Positions 46,168-58,422 of a stretch of DNA of 64,000 bases are shown one piece after another. A program made the position numbers and the translations under genes. The first letter of the stretch is position 1. Every line of letters begins with the position of its first letter. The notes under the pieces are model-generated. The model searched no databases. It was not told the origin of the DNA and saw nothing but the letters and a program-made list of their open reading frames with translations. The stretch comes from Diploptera punctata (Eukaryota; Arthropoda; Insecta; Blattodea; Blaberidae), in the NCBI GenBank assembly GCA_030220185.1, contig JASPKZ010004203.1, positions 120,001-184,000 of the forward strand, in the 5' to 3' direction.

Positions 46168-46962
46168 GATCTAATAGCCTGTATAAAAATAAATGTTTAT
46201 TTGTTTTTTTTCTACTTTATGCGCGGCCAAACCGTTGATCCGATTGTGATGAGGCTTTTTGCACAATGTTCAGGAGATTCCCGGAATGAACATAGGCTAT
46301 AAGAGAGTTGTGATATTCAACTCCTACATCCTTAAAAATCGCCCTTTGTAGTGGAAAACGTGAAATAAAGTCCCTATTTTGACGCTTAAATGGCTTACGC
46401 TACCTAAACCATAACAAATACACCAAATTAATGTACACAGAATTGAATATCTCAAAAAACTCTACAAAAAAGTCCGCGACAGAATATGTTTATCTTTTAC
46501 GGATAACTCACAATAACCATTTTTGTCTTTCATTGATTCCAATAAGATCGGGATAGGTAGATTCCCGGGCAAGCGTGCTCTGCCATACCGTTCATCCGAT
46601 TGTGATGGGGAGATTCCAGGGATGAACGTAGGCTATAAGGGAGTTGTAATACTCTACCCCTTCACGCCTAAAAATCACCCTTTGTAGCGAAAAAACGTGA
46701 AATAAAATCCCTATTTTGACGTTTACTGGCTTACGCTACCTGAAGTATAACAAATACTCCAAATTAATGTACATATAATTGAATATCTAAAAAAAACACA
46801 TCTTTTACGGATAACTCACAATAACGATTTTTGTCTTTCATTGATGTCAAGAAGATCGGGATAAGCTGATTCCCGGGAAAGCATAGCAGCTCAAGGCTGG
46901 TGGTAAAAACACATTAACATTTATTTAGTAGTAGCATCGCACGCCGGGTATTAGCTACTTAT
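46168..46962 (-). mobile_element. Non-coding interspersed element with internal direct repeats, second copy
   Basis: Antisense relative of 4884-5880. Two units of about 340 bp share CCGATTGTGATG, AGATTCC, TACGCTACCT and AATTAATGTACA, and the element ends with GCACGCCGGGTATTAGCTA. The other end is GTTTATTTGTTTTTTTTCTA. Confidence 0.65.
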
Positions 46963-46969
46963 TGATAAA

Positions 46970-47345
46970 AAATTGATTTATAGCCTATATTATTGATATA
47001 ATTTTCTATTATATTATACACTGGTTTCCAATATCGCCACTTGAGTTCATAATGAATTTGAAAGTCAAATAATTAGTATGACAAAATTAGGAGTGAAAGA
47101 TACGCAAAATAATTTTTTAAATGACGTACTACGTTGTGTATACTTACTCAAGCTAGTGACTAGATATTCGGCGCAGTAAAATAACTTCAACGTAGTACGT
47201 TCGGTAGCTCAATCCACCTCCGGAAAACCGTAATCACTCCAAACTTTGTTTTGGATTAAGAAGCTGACTGGAACTGTTATTGTCAATTTCACAGAGAATA
47301 GACCGTGGCAAATTTGCATGCTATAGGAAAGTGCTAGTTCCTTAT
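46970..47345. other. No gene recognised
   Basis: AT-rich; nothing identified. Confidence 0.45.
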
Positions 47346-47349
47346 CATC

Positions 47350-47815
47350 ATCATCTTAAGGCACGACAACTTGAAAAATGAAAGTTTTGACCTTCTCAAC
47401 AATCCTCCTCCATGCCAATCTGTCTCTTGCCATATTCAAATTAGTCACTTTCATTTTCCTTAGATAGTTCATTGTGTCATCCTCCCATCTTATCTTCGGT
47501 CTTCCTACAGCTCTGCCTCCTACAGGTTTCCATTTGTAGAGTTTTTTGATCAGTCTCTGATCATCCATTCTTATCAAATGCCCATGCCAACCAATTCTGA
47601 GAGATCTTATATGGTTTACTATGTTCTGATTTTTTATTAATTTGTTTAGTTCGTTATTTGTTTTGATTCTCCAACAGTTATCAGTTCCTCTATTTGGTCC
47701 AAATATTCTTCTTAAAATTTTCCTTTCAAAAATTAGTAATTTCTGTTTTATTGTTTCTTTTAGGACCCAAGTTTCACAAGCATATGTAACTACCGGTCTA
47801 ATGAGTGGCTAGTTC
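47350..47815 (-). mobile_element. LINE-D 3' fragment
   Basis: The minus strand codes for VVTYACETWVLKETIKQKLL, IFERKILRRIFGPN, a frame break, RSLRIGWHGHLIRMDDQRLI, then GRAVGRPKIRWEDDTMNYL and RDRLAWRRIVEKVKTF. It is a non-LTR reverse transcriptase tail related to but distinct from LINE-A. GATGATGATAAG at the 3' side is a possible tail. Confidence 0.85.
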
Positions 47816-48093
47816 CTTATATCTAAATATATGCTAACAAAATATTAATTATTCTATAAAATCACAATGAATGTCTAGTCAGATATTATAATTTTGTTTG
47901 TATCAAGTGAATATATGAAGTCTTTATAAGTCGACAGTGCTAGTTGTCTAATGAAAAGCAAATTGTACCTTAACTGTTAAAATTATTTTTATCGTAAAAT
48001 AATTATTTTGTATTGTAAAGAAATATGTTAATAATATGAACTTAGGTTTTCTATATATCTACAATGGCGTAACACCACAGTGTTAATCCTTAG

Positions 48094-48184
48094 CCTCTCC
48101 TTTGTTAGGAGTTAGAGATCTGGTTAATTTAGTTACGCTTATTTCCCTAAAAATGTCATGAATGGTATGCGGTCAACATACCGA
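48094..48184 (-). mobile_element. SINE3, left part of a split copy
   Basis: TTAATTTAGTTACGCTTATT and AAATGTCATGAATGG match the antisense SINE3 at 31.6 kb. The right part resumes at about 48941-49115 after FB1. Confidence 0.72.
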
Positions 48185-48940
48185 CCCGATTAGTCTAAGA
48201 TCCGGCTGCAAGATTACTACATTCATCGAGTGTATGAACAAAATATATTTTTTTATAAAATTGTGAATGACTGAACACATTTTTGCCGAGTTGCCTATTA
48301 CAATTTGGCCGCCAGCATGTTTAATTGAAATATAATTTATTTATTTATTCGAAATAATTTGATTCACTTGTTATTAAAATAAATTATGATCCAGTTCGCA
48401 GAAATCGATGTATAGAGCTTGAAAAGTTTTGGTTGCCATTACAAACTTGGCCATAACATCCTCGCAGCGGGAAGTAAAACCACTGCCCTTTATATATACT
48501 ACGTACAATGTATATACAAAAATATATCCAAAAGGTAGTGTTAATGTACATTATACGAAACAAATTGCAGCATTTTAAATGAGCTGAACTTTATTTGAAA
48601 CAATAAATACGTACTTACCGCCATTTTATTACTGATTGGTTTCACAACCTGATGTAGCCGCGAGGAGGCTACGACCAAGTTTGCAATGGCAACCAAAACT
48701 TTTCAAGCTCTATACATAGATTTCTGCGAATTGGATTATAACATATTATAATAACAAGCGAATCAAATTATTTCGAATAAATTAATTATACTTTAATTAA
48801 ACATACTGGCGGCCGAATTTTAATAGACAACTCGGCAAAAATGCACTCGGCCATTCGTCAATTTTATGAAAAAAATAGATTTTGTTCATACACTCGATGA
48901 ACATAGTAATCCTGCAACTGGATCGTGGACTAGATGAGAC
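48185..48940. mobile_element. Foldback element FB1 inside SINE3
   Basis: Arms of about 280 bp at each end are inverted copies: left GATTACTACATTCATCGAGT near 48213 and its inverse near 48895; both arms share GAGTTG, GGCCGCCAG, TTATTCGAAATAATTTGATTC and the AAGCTTTT/CAAAACTTTT region. The central part (about 48470-48650) is unique and AT-rich. No protein, so it must depend on a transposase elsewhere, if it ever moved as one. Confidence 0.88.
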
Positions 48941-49115
48941 ATCTAACAGGCAACTAAGGTATTACTAGGATGAATATTGGTAAATTTTGTTTAGAAGCTT
49001 CTTTATTGAGACTTAAAGATCTTTTACGAGTATAAAACATTCAGCCTCGGGGCCCACGTCTTAAAGTCCCTCCCGGAGGGACCAGAGGCAAGGAACCACT
49101 AGCCCACCGTGGCCT
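48941..49115 (-). mobile_element. SINE3, right part of a split copy
   Basis: TTTTACGAGTATAAAACATT, AAAGTCCCTCCCGGAGGGAC and AAGGAACCACTAGCCCACCG complete the antisense SINE3 whose left part is at 48094. The B-box stretch is missing. Confidence 0.75.
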
Positions 49116-49157
49116 ACGAACTTACGGTATTATGTCCATATATTTTCTTACAGAGTG

Positions 49158-49158
<1 letters not shown>

Positions 49159-49204
<46 letters not shown>
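49159..49204. repeat. (TA)n microsatellite
   Basis: A pure TA run. Confidence 0.95.
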
Positions 49205-49208
<4 letters not shown>

Positions 49209-49397
49209 CGAGTGAATGATGCGTTTTGTCTTAAATGTTCGTGTTGTCTCGGAGGTGCCAATGAATTGATCACTCATCGAGGAGGCCCTCCATGTCCTTG
49301 TGTGATAAATAAAGGGCTGCGAGGGAAAGGTTAAACTGTGGTAAAAAAAAGTTTTCTTGTAAAATTACTAATTAAATGTATCACATTTTATTGAAAA

Positions 49398-49735
49398 GAT
49401 GGCTCCATGGCGCAAGCGGTTAGACGCTGGCCTCTCACTGGTGGGGTCCCGAGATCGAGTCTCGGTCATTCCATGTGAGTTTCATGGTGGACGAAACGGA
49501 CCTTGGTCAGGTTTTTCTCGGGATTTTCTCCCGTTTTCCCCTGCCACAATTTCATTCCACCATTTCTCCATACTCATCTCATTCATTTCGTTTAATTTCG
49601 TTCATCTGCCCCCGTGATGGTGCACCAGGCGTGGTCGGCCGGCAACCTTGTCATTCACAAACATCTAGATACGATATAGGGGCTTCATCTCATCTCATCC
49701 CTTGACTCGACCCTGAGTTTGACATGAGTTGAGGA
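49398..49735 (+). mobile_element. SINE5 (tRNA-derived), full length
   Basis: Head GGCTCCATGGCGCAAGCGGT with A box and GAGATCGAGTCTCGG as B-box region; body TTCATGGTGGACGAAACGGA, TTTTTCTCGGGATTTTCTCC and GGGGCTTCATCTCATC; 3' end TGAGTTGAGGATATA. A second copy is at 58423. Confidence 0.88.
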
Positions 49736-49739
49736 TATA

Positions 49740-50980
49740 TATTTACATTCTATTCAAATGTGGTGATATTTGTATCCATTTTTTATTAATAGAGCAAATG
49801 TTATGATAATGTTCCATTTATCGGTCATCTAGTAAGATATTAGAGTGCTGAAATGGACATAATATATAATAAAATATGATGATTTATGATACACACGCCA
49901 TTTGTCACCTTCACCTTTTATTAATGAGATCTCCCTATATGATTTCAACATTTGACCCTTAGTCATCCTTGTTAACAAATGATAGCAACAAAACATTATT
50001 CAGGACTCGAACCCGTGTACATGACGGCCTTGAGATAAGCCACACGAGCCTCCAGAAGCAATACAAAGTCTGTGTCGAAATGAATTAAAAATTATGCACA
50101 TGTGTTATGTATACATGCAACACCGCCATAAGTGACAGTCTGTCAGATAAATGTCATTCATGTTATTTTGCATATAAACAAAATCCTTGAACGTATTTGT
50201 AACAAATATAGTATACTCCGAGGCTCGCACGCCATTCTCTGTTATTGCAATTATTTGTGGATTAATTTTATTGCCTATCTCGGGAATATGAAAAGCCTTA
50301 TATCGCAAATGTTAAATGCAACGTACAGTATGTTTTCTTATAACACTGAGCAACAAAAAAGAAACTTTTTTTTTTGTCTCAGAAAGAACAATATGTGATT
50401 CTGATAGTATTTTTTCTCCTGAATCCAAATATGATATCAGTTTTTCTCCATCACGCAAGGTTTCAGAGAGACAAGAATTTATAATTTCAAACACTTTAAT
50501 ATTTTCTACTGACTGACTGACTGATTGTTGACAGTGACTAGCACATTCGTAACTACACAATATTCGAACATTCGTACTCACCTAGAAAGTAAGAAATTGC
50601 AATTTTCTGTTATATTTCGCCTGTGAAGCACCCCTCTTGATGGTCCAACAATAATTGGCCAGAATATTAGGATTCCATTTGCCTTGATATCTCTTTTCCA
50701 TAGCTGAAACCATTTGAGTTAGCTCATTTGGTTCTATGTCACAATCGACAAATGGACGAAAAAACGTTTATTAAAAATTAATAATTAAAATCCATTTTGA
50801 AATTGAAATAAAAAAAACTGTGGGCGATGGAGAAATTCCGAATACATATTTGAAAACACGATAAATAAACTGCATTAAGTACAACTATTGGTACTCATGA
50901 GACAAAAATCATGTTGACCAGTGTTATCTATAGCAAGGCTTCCCGACCGGTATGCTAATGTGTGGTAAAGTTATGAAATT
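49740..50980. other. No gene recognised; tRNA-like fragment inside
   Basis: At about 49999-50055 an antisense tRNA-like head occurs (GGACTCGAACCCGTG as inverted B box, GATAAGCCACACGAGCCTCC). ORFs of 67-89 codons at 50105-50581 on both strands carry no motif I can support. Confidence 0.4.
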
Positions 50981-50984
50981 ATAA

Positions 50985-51140
50985 ACCAGCTATAACCACT
51001 GGGGTAACCGACATGCTGTCCACATGTCACCCCTACATTGGCTGGATGATCGTCTACCTTGAACACATGTGGATGTGAGGGCAGTAGCCGGCTGTTAGGC
51101 CAAGGGCCTTCTAGGCCTGTCGTACCATGGAAAAAATAAG
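50985..51140 (+). mobile_element. SINE4, 5'-truncated
   Basis: ACCAGCTATAACCACTGGGG, CTACATTGGCTGGATGATCG and CCGGCTGTTAGGCCAAGGGC match the SINE4 3' half. Confidence 0.82.
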
Positions 51141-51392
51141 TCTATATATAATATATAAACAGAAAAATAAATGCCGGCTCATACATTTTTCTTTTCACTT
51201 CATAATTGGCCCTCATTACTAAATATAAAATAACTATAGCATATAAATAATCAAGCGTTTCTGCTATAAAGTAAAAATTCTCTTTAAAAATGCTCACTTG
51301 TTATAGTAGCCACTAGATGGCAGTTCACCCATGCACCGCTGCCTCTCGCGATTTGAGAATTATATATTAGGAAGGCAATTAAGTGTTTACGC

Positions 51393-51475
51393 TGGGATGC
51401 CAAAGTGGCGCAGTTCAAAGCGCCCTATCGTAAAGAGTTAACTTAAAGTTCGGGTTCAAATCCCGGCTCAGGCAT
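51393..51475 (+). repeat. tRNA-derived repeat with B box
   Basis: TGCCAAAGTGGCGCAG gives an A-box-like start and GGGTTCAAATCCCGG a T arm with B box, closing with GGCA. The sequence after it (TTTTTCTTTTCATATCAT, TTGGCC) recurs at about 51186-51218 in the same orientation, so it belongs to a small SINE-like family. Confidence 0.55.
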
Positions 51476-51479
51476 ATAT

Positions 51480-52185
51480 TTTTCTTTTCATATCATATTT
51501 GGCCTTCATTGCTATATATAAAAAATTTAATTATATCATCTATTTATTTACCTTACTTGCCCTAAAGTTATCTTTAAGACCTGAAATAAATTTACGAAGT
51601 TACACATTAAAAATAAAAATGATTAAATTAAATGTTAACAACTTAATCAATAAAGTATAAGATTATCTTAACAATAATACTTTTAGTTGCTATAGTATCT
51701 GAACTTTTACTCTCGTGTAAAACGTAAAATTTATTTTATCACTATTATCTAAACTATATTTCAGTTAAATTAATAATTTATTTAACTGAATGTTTATATA
51801 TAGCTTAAGAAAAAAGAGTGGTAAAATCTAAGTGCTATTCGGCAGACTTTGAGGAACATTCGCATACAGCTATATTCATATTAAAATATTTTATACTTCT
51901 CGTTGATAGCTGTGGAGAATGCCATCCACCAATGCCATAACTGACATACGCATGAGTAAAGATTTGAACCACTTAACCAAAATTTCGCTTCAAGACTATT
52001 CCTTCATTTTTTCAGGTATATATTTCTCTTTGGGTGAAAAGTATTGTTGTTGGTTTCCATAGAGACTGAAAATAGACCATTACTTTCCTGAATCAACTCA
52101 CCTGTACGTCCACACCTTTCGTCAAATGTTGCATTAAGCGATTCCAAGACAGAAACATACAGTCACAAATTATCTAATACCTCCA
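51480..52185. other. No gene recognised
   Basis: AT-rich; the last 200 bases may include more of the LINE of 52190 but are too decayed to call. Confidence 0.4.
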
Positions 52186-52189
52186 TCCA

Positions 52190-52620
52190 ATGACGACATT
52201 CCACAAGCTAAACTCTGGCAAATAAATGACTTTGCAGTGGGTGCCGTCACATTGTGAAAATACAGGAAATAAAATGACAGATTTCCTGATTAAGAAAGAC
52301 ACTCAAATCGTTCAGCCATTTTCCTGTATAATCCAATATACTCGATCAGCCATTAAACATATTCCCAAAATTGCGAAAAGTAACTGTTGCAAAATTCAGG
52401 AGCCCTTCAACTAGGCACGACTGTCTAGGTAGCACTTCATCATCTAAGATAGCACTTCATCATCTAGTCAACACTGTAACCTCTGCAGAATTTTGGATGT
52501 CATGGGTGCAGATCACATTACTATCGGCTAGCAATTTGAGGACAGATATTGGGGGGCTAGAGAAAAATTATGGACCTGTAGATAATTTAATTTTATCGTT
52601 GAATACTTGCTCACTAACTG
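52190..52620 (+). pseudogene. LINE RNase H domain and tail, relic
   Basis: MTLQWVPSHCENTGNKMTDF matches the C-terminal RNase H core of I/R1/Jockey-type LINEs (WVPSH followed by GN and D). A second frame then gives STRHDCLGS and HLVNT, like the post-RNase-H tail. RNase H would remove template RNA. A frameshift near 52375 and loss of the upstream part make it dead. It is a LINE class different from LINE-A and LINE-B. Confidence 0.72.
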
Positions 52621-52650
52621 TGACACAAAGTATAATGTTAATATATTAAC

Positions 52651-52815
52651 ATAGGTACCTGATATATCAGTTGTCCTCAACTAAATTAAATTTAATTAAA
52701 ATTTAAGAAACTTCAAGTGGTTAAAACTATGAAGACCTTTCAGAATCATGTTCTATCTTCTACATTCTATTTGGAATTTAGTTGAGGACGACTGATATCA
52801 TATATCAGGTATCTA
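52651..52815. mobile_element. Small inverted-repeat element (MITE-like)
   Basis: Ends of about 38 bp are inverted: left GTACCTGATATATCAGTTGT then CCTCAACTAAATT; right AATTTAGTTGAGGACGACTG then ATATATCAGGTATC. Total about 165 bp, non-coding. The target duplication is unclear. Confidence 0.75.
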
Positions 52816-53030
52816 TTTTAATATTTTAACATGACATTACATAACTTCAACGGTGTTTTGCAATTAATTTTAGACGTATTGATTTAAGATAAAGGATATG
52901 TCAGAGATAAGTGAACAAGATCAGGCGAAATATCTTAGAGCGTTTTTTTAGTAATAAAACTGGGACAGAAATTGTTTTTAGAGTCCAATAGAGAATTAAG
53001 ATAATAATTGGTTGCCTAAATTCATATTGT

Positions 53031-53370
53031 CCACCGCTGTGGTCTCGAGGTAGCGTGCTGCCTTGTCACGCAGCGGGCCCAGGTTCGATCCCCGGTTGGG
53101 GTAAGTTTTTCTGAGTGAGGTTTTTATCGGGGTTTTTCCTCACCAGTAAGACAAATGTCAAGAAAACGTTAAGGCCCAAACGATCCCCGAAATCATATGG
53201 CCATCGCCATCATCATCATCACCCTTATCATTATCATCATCATCCTTCACCGGTGTGGAAAGCAACGGGAAGCTACCACACCTACAATTCCCTAGTAAAG
53301 CTGCAAGCATAGCATGAAAATGCTATGATTGCAGTGAAGGACCTGCCTTCGGGCAGAATTGTTATGGATG
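53031..53370 (+). mobile_element. SINE1, full length
   Basis: The complete tRNA head (GTCCACCGCTGTGGTCTCGA, B box GGTTCGATCCCCGG), body, CAT-rich linker, LINE-B 5' module GGAAAGCAACGGGAAGCTAC and 3' module GCAGTGAAGGACCTGCC are present. It is the best reference copy in the window. Confidence 0.92.
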
Positions 53371-54297
<927 letters not shown>

Positions 54298-54530
54298 GTA
54301 TTATTATTAACTATATGGAAGGAAAATATGCTGAGGGGGTGAGAATCAGAGGACTGGATTTGGAAGATTCATTAATAGAAATAAGTGGAGTGTGTGAGTG
54401 GTAAAGCGACAACAGCCTAGAAACTGATATCTATATATTTGTTATAACGTTCAAATGTTTTTCATTTTTATTTGCATCGCATATAAGAGCTGCAGAAGCT
54501 CTCATTCAAATAAACATATAATTTACATTT

Positions 54531-54972
54531 GACTATTTAACTCATGCCCCAAATGGGAGTCAATGACCAATCACGTTTCAATGATTTCTGTTTTACAACC
54601 AATCAGAGTCGTGTTTCACCAAATATTTATCAGTGTTATAATTACCATATTAAAGAAAGCTCCTCCTTACAATATTGCGTTCCTTTGGCAATAAATAGCA
54701 TGATCTGGTTGCAGTGATAAACAAAAGAAGCAGTAGAAGCGTATCTATAGTTTCTCATTTGTTTTCAAACATCGCCGTTTACATTAAATATATAAATATT
54801 TTAAAATAACTATAGTTAAATAATGATTTGTGAGTAAACAGCTTAATTTTATTCGTTAAATAGTCCTAACAAATGCCACTCTTGATTTCCAAATTCTCTA
54901 GATAAATTCACTCCTCACTTCGTGAGTCGTGAATTTATCGATAATTTGGAAATCACTCGTGGCATTACTTAT
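54531..54972 (-). mobile_element. Foldback family FB5, copy 3, internally deleted
   Basis: Starts GACTATTTAACTCATGCCCC, loses about 300 bp after GAAAGCTCCTCC, resumes CAATATTGCGTTCCTTTGGC and ends with the hairpin at 54873-54965. The hairpin holds a CTCACTTCGTGAG centre that is shared in part with copy 4. Confidence 0.82.
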
Positions 54973-55264
54973 GATAAGAAGTACTGAGACATGTGAAACA
55001 TAGTCAGCGCTTTTAAAAGTAATGTTGAATCACCTTGAAATTACTCTAAAAAGGTTAAAATAATAAAATATGTGTTGAAGTCCTTTGATTGAAATTTTAA
55101 TTAAATGAGAACAACTGAGATCTCAGGTACGTATTTCATTATTTTAATTTTTATGTGAAAGTACTCTATACCCCTGGTCTGTGCTTATATTTGTGTTCTG
55201 CGTTTGTATTTCATTTAAACTGCTATAAACTTAGTTCCACGTATAAAAATATAATTATAATATA

Positions 55265-55410
55265 GCTTTACACTATCTCCTCTGCTATTCAATTTTGTAC
55301 TGCAGCATGCAATTAAATCTTTAGAGGTTAGAGAGGGCATACAAACCCATGATATGAATCAGTTGTTGCTGTCGATGGTGGGCAATGAAAACCTCGTAAC
55401 TCAATTTTGG
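55265..55410 (+). pseudogene. LINE reverse transcriptase relic
   Basis: LSPLLFNFVLQHAIKSLEVR is the conserved stretch before the catalytic box of LINE-A-type enzymes; MNQLLLS follows where the box should be, but YADD is lost. Only about 45 codons are recognisable. Confidence 0.65.
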
Positions 55411-55414
55411 TAAA

Positions 55415-56190
55415 GTTTACAGGAGAAACAAATAACTGTTTTAAATAATTATGAAAATTGATAAGCAATAGTTCCCACACATTTTACTACAGAATACAAC
55501 TCAAGTTATTAATAAATTTGAAGTCTGTGTTCTCAACAGGTTATGCATCACATATTTCTGTGCTGGCTACTGGAGTTATGTGGTTTTCAATGACTGAAGG
55601 AGTTACGAGGTTTTCTATGCTGATGATTAGGATCCGGATGTTTATGACCTTAAAATGTTTAAAAAAATGACCTATAACATTCCCTTAAAATTATCTTCAG
55701 ACCTACAAGTGTAAAAAAATGACCTAATGAAAATTATAAATTTCATAATAATTAAATAATTAATAATTATTAATTTATTAATTGGAAATGGTCTAAGAGA
55801 AGTAATGATTATTATTGATTGGGGTAACTATTCTAAAGCAATTCCTGTTATTAGTAGTAATATAAAATTATTAAAAAATAATTATTATGACTAGGTCAAT
55901 CTCATTTCTATGAAACCAATACGAAAAGTTATTAACTAAGCATACCTTAGGTGGCGTTGCAATATATTACCATGGTCAACCGTAAGCTATAAAAATTGAA
56001 CGATCGGTGGTTGTCAGCTAACACGGTTTTATATCGTTTAATGTGTCTTCATAACATTTTATTAAATAGTTTTACGCAATGTTGATTCGTCTGGAACAGT
56101 ATTACCTATGGCGTTCAAGGAAACCACATAGTTTAGAAGTGTTTAGTTTTTCTAGTTGAATATTTGCATTGACAAACACTTCATGTAATT
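55415..56190. other. No gene recognised
   Basis: AT-rich sequence, no supported features. Confidence 0.45.
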
Positions 56191-56192
56191 CT

Positions 56193-56456
56193 TTAAAAAA
56201 TAGATGTGGAAGCAATTTGTTTTAACAGTGATTGAGACACTTTTCTTTTGTTCACATTTTTAAGAGCCCGCAAATGTTTCTCGCGCCCAATATGTTGATG
56301 TACTGTGAAACGTTTATCCACAGCGACTTTAATTTCGCACACCTTGCAAAATAATAAACTCCCTTCAGTAGAAAATACTTCTTCACCGAATTCTGTTACA
56401 TACTGTCTTAAACGGATACCATTAGACACTTTTTGTTTTGGCATTTTGCACTGCAC
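56193..56456 (-). pseudogene. hAT-type transposase N-terminal piece (zinc finger)
   Basis: An 87-codon open stretch: a basic N-terminus (MPKQKVSNGIRLRQYVTEFG), then LLFCKVCEIKVAVDKRFTVH, QHIGREKHLRAL. The C-x2-C followed by H-x5-H is a BED-like zinc finger, as at the N-terminus of some hAT transposases and host relatives. It ends at a stop after about 87 residues, with no dimerisation domain nearby; the hAT fragment at 61.3 kb is a different piece. Either a truncated transposase or a small zinc-finger relic. Confidence 0.6.
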
Positions 56457-56459
56457 GAA

Positions 56460-56910
56460 AATCCAACCATACAGAAAAGCTACCCTCGTGAGACAAACGG
56501 AAATATTACAAATCGAAAGATTCCCGCATTGAAGGGGAAGTCCCGAATCAATCCACGTGGAGGCAGAGTACAGTGGTTTGACGTTATATTAAGGCAACGC
56601 ACTGTGGTTTCTCACTGACTTGTTTGAGCACAAAAAATAAGATAGCAATAAAATGCATAAAAATGAACATTTAACCATAGATTATTGAAAAACTGGCGTA
56701 TAAAAGTACGAAAAATATATAAAGTTACTTAGAATAAATAAAATTTGTAAAATTACTTTGTCAAAAAAAGTGAAAAATTGAATTTTAATGACCTACAAAA
56801 CCTCACATATCTAACATATTTATTGCACAATGCACTTAATTATTAATCTGCATCGTCTCTGACAACTCAAAAAAAAATGACATTTCATCAAAATTCGGGC
56901 CCTGCCTGAT
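56460..56910. other. No gene recognised
   Basis: AT-rich; may be the remainder of the hAT-like element, but no ends were seen. Confidence 0.4.
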
Positions 56911-57195
56911 AATATGGTATTATCAAGTGATAGCGACGAAATTCTAAAAGCCAGCGCACACATTCTATTAAATCATATTAAAAATTGTGGCTGGAAGTAA
57001 ATATTAATAAAACTATATAAAAACTATATAATGGAAATGGACAGTTAATAAGAAATGAGGAATGTTCTGAAGATATTTAGGCTATATAATTAATATTCTT
57101 TCTTCTTGTAATTTATTTGTATTGTTATCATGTTCAGAAGTAGCTAAATTCAAATATCTAGGAAAATAACTACAAACAGGAAAGAGGTGCAGAAT

Positions 57196-58294
57196 TAACT
57201 AACCCTGGCACTATTGAACCGTGCGATTATAAGCTCTCCATACACCCCTATCCTCAGCTAATGCTTTCCAACTATCCCCTGTATAATCTATTTTTCTCAA
57301 ATCATGGTTAAAGTTATTCTCCCACCTCATTTATGGCCTGCCATATGGCCGCTTTCTGTCTGGTTTTCCTACAAGGAGGCTCCATACCTCTCTTTCATTC
57401 TCCATTCGTGCCACATGTCCCGCCCATCGCAGTCTACGAGACTTAACTGTTGTTATTGCATTTGGTTTCCTATAAAGACCATTTAGCTCATTGTTATATA
57501 ATCTTCTCAATTCGCCTGTCTGTCCATTTCTGTTTGGTTCAAAGATTTTCCGAAGAACTTTATACTCAGCTTTTTTCTAAATTAAAGTATGAGTCTATGT
57601 TTCGCATCAATGTAACTGGGAGAATAATATTTTTATATATTTTCAGTTTAATGTTTTATTGATATGAATTTGGTACGAAAAGAATATTTGTAATGCCTAA
57701 TAACAATCATTTCCAGAATTATGTTTATGCTTAATTTTTTGTGCACATCGTTCCTCTTTATAATTACTGTTCCTAGGTATTTTAATTCAGCCACTTCTTC
57801 AAAATGCCCCTCACTTGTCATAACTGTCCATTTCAATTATATGTGTTTTTATGTGTGAACATATATTTAGATTTATTAATGTTTACTTTCAGTCCCAATT
57901 TCTTATTGTACTCACTAGAGTGTGCATGTAGCTCCTTAATATCTCCCCGCTATCGCCTATTAATACTACATCATCAGTTATATGCATATACTAAAAGTAT
58001 AAAATTGAATAATAGAGGAGGAAGTGCATTTTGTTGCTTTAACTCATTGTGAATTCCAAAACTATCTGAAAAACTGTTTTCTTACACGCATCCTATTCTT
58101 TGTATCATATGGACATATTCGAGTAAGTCTATTTTTTTTTTAGGAATTCCAAACTCCAGCAGGATACTATAGGCCTATAACTTCTCCCCCTTATGCCTTC
58201 CTGAGGTCTGCATTTAATTGATGCACAGTGTCATTAAATTCTCATTTATTTCTAAAATCGGTCTTATAATAAAAAAATCTGATCTATTCTAGGA
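57196..58294 (-). mobile_element. LINE-A inserted antisense in another LINE-A
   Basis: The minus strand gives LEFGIPKK, then PLLFNFI with shifts, a degenerate catalytic box (ITDD for YADD near 57975), KWTVMTSEGHFEEVAELKYL, GTVIIKRNDVHKK, and the C-terminal tail to the 3' end TTAACTAACCCTGGCAC. A deletion removes the YGCETW region near 57585. It is longer at the 5' side than the 53.5 kb copy. Confidence 0.8.
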
Positions 58295-58422
58295 TATAGG
58301 TACATAAATAAATTTTAAAAATCTGGAAACGCATGCTACTATCCATTACAGAGATTCTTCTTTCGCCCCAACTTCTCTAAAATAAACTTTCAATTAAATA
58401 TATATATATATAACATTTTTAT

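Noticed and set aside
50105..50581. Overlapping ORFs of 67-89 codons
   Set aside because: They are open on both strands in AT-rich DNA, with no domain, splice pattern or codon bias I can defend.
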